Under the pieces are notes generated by a model. That model saw only the letters and a list, made by a program, of their open reading frames with translations, was not told where the DNA came from and made no database searches. Made by a program: the position numbers and the translations under genes. A stretch of 64,000 nt of DNA from positions 92,746-156,745 of the forward strand of contig JANQKZ010000034.1 in assembly GCA_028280845.1 (NCBI GenBank). Reading direction: 5' to 3'. Positions 62,209-64,000 of the stretch are shown here, one piece after another (the first letter of the stretch is position 1; each line of letters starts with the position of its first letter). This DNA comes from Opitutales bacterium. Lineage in GTDB: Bacteria > Verrucomicrobiota > Verrucomicrobiia > Opitutales > JABSRG01.

Positions 62209-62745
62209 ATGAGTGAATTTAGCACTAACGTGTGGTTCGACAAAGAAATCAAACCACTGGAACCTTCCCTGCGTTTCTGGCTATTGAAACAGTTCAAAAT
62301 TGATTCCATGGTAGACGATGTTGTCCAGGAATCTTACCTTAGAGTTTTAAAAGCACGGGAAAAACGAAATATCTCTTACCCCAAAGCTTACCTCTACCGC
62401 ACAGCTAAAAACGTTGCCTTCGACTACCTCCAGAATAAGAACCATCGCCTGACCGATTCCATCGAAAGTTTTGATGGTGGTGAAACCTTGGAAGCTCTCG
62501 AAACAACCCACGAAATTGTTGATCGGAATCAGGAGATTGCCTTACTGAAAGCTGCGGTGAGGTCCCTTCCTGATCGATGCAGAGAAGTGTTTACTCTGCG
62601 CAAAATTTATGGTTTGTCCCACCGGGAAATTGCCCAACGGCTTAATATTTCCGAAAAGACTATTTCCGCCCAGATGAATATAGCCTTACGGAAATGCGCC
62701 GAATTTATTGAACGTCATTCAGATTCGAACCGACCCCCTTGTTGA
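62209..62745 (+). CDS. FecI-like ECF sigma factor
   Basis: 178 residues from MSEFSTNVWFDKEI. Region 2: VDDVVQESYLRVLKAREKR and KAYLYRTAKNVAFDYLQNK. Region 4: LPDRCREVFTLRKIYGLSHREIAQRLNISEKTISAQMNIALRKC. Followed after three bases by a FecR gene. Same arrangement as 29,131 but a different regulator. Confidence 0.9.
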   Translation: MSEFSTNVWFDKEIKPLEPSLRFWLLKQFKIDSMVDDVVQESYLRVLKAREKRNISYPKAYLYRTAKNVAFDYLQNKNHRLTDSIESFDGGETLEALETTHEIVDRNQEIALLKAAVRSLPDRCREVFTLRKIYGLSHREIAQRLNISEKTISAQMNIALRKCAEFIERHSDSNRPPC

Positions 62746-62748
62746 ATC

Positions 62749-63801
62749 ATGAATCGTCATACCTCTAATATGGACCGATTGAAAGCAGAGGCCGCCGACT
62801 GGGTCCTTAAGGTTGAGGCGGGTCTATCGTTAAAGGAACAAGCCCAATTCAACCAGTGGAAAAAAGACCATCCCGAGGCCGTCGAATACCTTGATTTGTA
62901 CCAAAGTGTCTGGACCCGCATGGATTTGCTGAAGCTGGGAAATATGGATTCTTCTAACGAACCCAACCCCCGGCTGTTCGCTTCAAAGTCCAAAGCCAAC
63001 CCCAGGCAACTGTACCTTCCCGCAATCGCGGCAGCAACAGCGGCTGCTGTGATCGCAATCCTGTTTTGGGTCAAACCCTTCAGTCCGAATCAGGATACCG
63101 GAAGCTCAACTCCCGCCATACATTTTCTTGCCTATTCTGATTCGGATTATTTCGAATTACCCGATGGCTCTACCATTGAACTCAATGCCGAGACCGAATT
63201 GAAGTATCGGTTTACTGAAGACACCCGGGATTTCTGGGTTTCTGGCGGCGAGGTTTATTTCACGGTGGCAAAAGACCCGCATCGGCCCTTTAATGTCTTC
63301 GCGGATGGCACCCTGATCCAAGCCATCGGAACCGAGTTCAATGTAAAATTTGCACAAGACCGGATCGAAATCATGGTAACGGAGGGCCGAGTTCAAGTTA
63401 CACCAACCTATCCCAGGAACCCCGGCGAATCTAACCTGGATACCCCAACATCCATACAAGCTCAGAAAGTAGAAGCAAATCAACGGGCAACCATTCATTC
63501 CAGCCGCAATCCCATTGAACCGGAAATTTCTCCTGTCTCTTTCGAAGAAGTGGATCAAACCCTTTCCTGGAAACCCGTGACTCTTAGATTTTCGGATACA
63601 TCCTTGCTGGAAGTGGCAAACGCATTCAATCAACACAACCATACCCAACTGGTTATTCAGGACGACTCCCTGGCGCAGGAAAAAATTGACGTGACCTTTC
63701 GCTCTAACAAGTTGGAAGGTTTTGTTCGATTAATAAAAGCTACCTATGAGGTTAATTCCCGGCGTGAAGGAAATACGATTATCCTTTTCAGGGAACTATA
63801 A
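62749..63801 (+). CDS. FecR-like anti-sigma / signal transducer
   Basis: 350 residues. N-terminal AADWVLKVEAGLSLKEQAQFNQWKKDHPEAVEYLDLYQ, a membrane helix at about 86-105 (LPAIAAATAAAVIAILFW), FecR domain FELPDGSTIELNAETELKYRF and VSGGEVYFTVAKDPHRPF, and a C-terminal STN-like block (LRFSDTSLLEVANAFNQHNHTQLVIQDDSLA). Its receptor gene should lie beyond 64,000. Confidence 0.9.
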   Translation: MNRHTSNMDRLKAEAADWVLKVEAGLSLKEQAQFNQWKKDHPEAVEYLDLYQSVWTRMDLLKLGNMDSSNEPNPRLFASKSKANPRQLYLPAIAAATAAAVIAILFWVKPFSPNQDTGSSTPAIHFLAYSDSDYFELPDGSTIELNAETELKYRFTEDTRDFWVSGGEVYFTVAKDPHRPFNVFADGTLIQAIGTEFNVKFAQDRIEIMVTEGRVQVTPTYPRNPGESNLDTPTSIQAQKVEANQRATIHSSRNPIEPEISPVSFEEVDQTLSWKPVTLRFSDTSLLEVANAFNQHNHTQLVIQDDSLAQEKIDVTFRSNKLEGFVRLIKATYEVNSRREGNTIILFREL

Positions 63802-64000
63802 TTTGCTCCACCCAAGCCAATCCTTGATTGGCATCATCATCATCCAATTTTACGGAGTTCATTTTTCAGACTGAAAAGAAAGAGTTGTGCCAATTGGCTT
63901 AAGAAATACCTCTGTTCAGCTGGCAGACTCTTGAATTGCGGCCCCGTTTTTCGATTTTTTTCACAGAATATTGGACGTTTCCATGAGAAATTTCCCAATG

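Overview
The window looks like a chromosome segment of a marine Verrucomicrobiota bacterium, probably class Opitutae / Puniceicoccales. This is an inference from gene style: many exported sulfatases, FecI/FecR/TonB-receptor sets with STN domains, PEP-CTERM proteins, DUF1080 proteins, Calx-beta proteins and Tat-exported Gfo/Idh/MocA oxidoreductases. No rRNA is present; the only intact RNA gene seen is a tRNA-Asn.

Layout. (1) 1-13,000, mostly core-like: a GldA/GldF-type ABC transporter, a CrcB fluoride channel, an ArsR/SRPBCC pair with a clear palindromic operator, a GH43 enzyme, an exported group (outer-membrane barrel, Calx-beta protein, further secreted protein), a cytochrome c, a TonB-C protein and a sulfatase. 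(2) 13,089-28,900, accessory DNA stacked behind tRNA-Asn. The tRNA 3' end plus about 120 bases of flanking DNA recurs at 24,805. A 716-base segment carrying a small ParB/KorB-like HTH gene recurs at 24,057 and 28,181. The simplest reading is two tandem islands. The first holds a short type II CBASS anti-phage system (Cap5 HNH-SAVED nuclease, CD-NTase, E2-like protein), a divergent sigma factor / small protein / ImmA-IrrE protease operon, an FRG-domain gene lying between duplicated PIN-toxin 3' ends, and a PIN/HTH toxin-antitoxin pair. The second holds three AT-rich genes for exported proteins of unknown function.

(3) 29,131-49,582, a polysaccharide utilisation locus: FecI, FecR, a separate STN lipoprotein and a TonB receptor, then three sulfatases, GH2, a GH50-like enzyme, GH29 fucosidase, DUF1080 proteins, a DNRLRE protein and a Gfo/Idh/MocA oxidoreductase. 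Together they suggest desulfation and depolymerisation of a sulfated, fucose-bearing galactan. (4) 49,779-56,056, a mobile patch: IS3 relics and a run of six attC-like sites with small cassettes, which looks like an integron cassette array without an integrase in view (a CALIN).

(5) 54,355-59,161, a PepSY-like protein / response regulator / histidine kinase operon. Three copies of a tandem 11-bp-spaced motif flank it and the neighbouring PEP-CTERM gene, suggesting a local regulon. (6) 59,161-64,000: relic repeats including a decayed tRNA-Asn-like fragment, a pentameric ligand-gated ion channel, a transposase relic, and a second FecI/FecR pair whose receptor presumably lies beyond the window.

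Functional names rest on motifs read by eye; no database search was possible.
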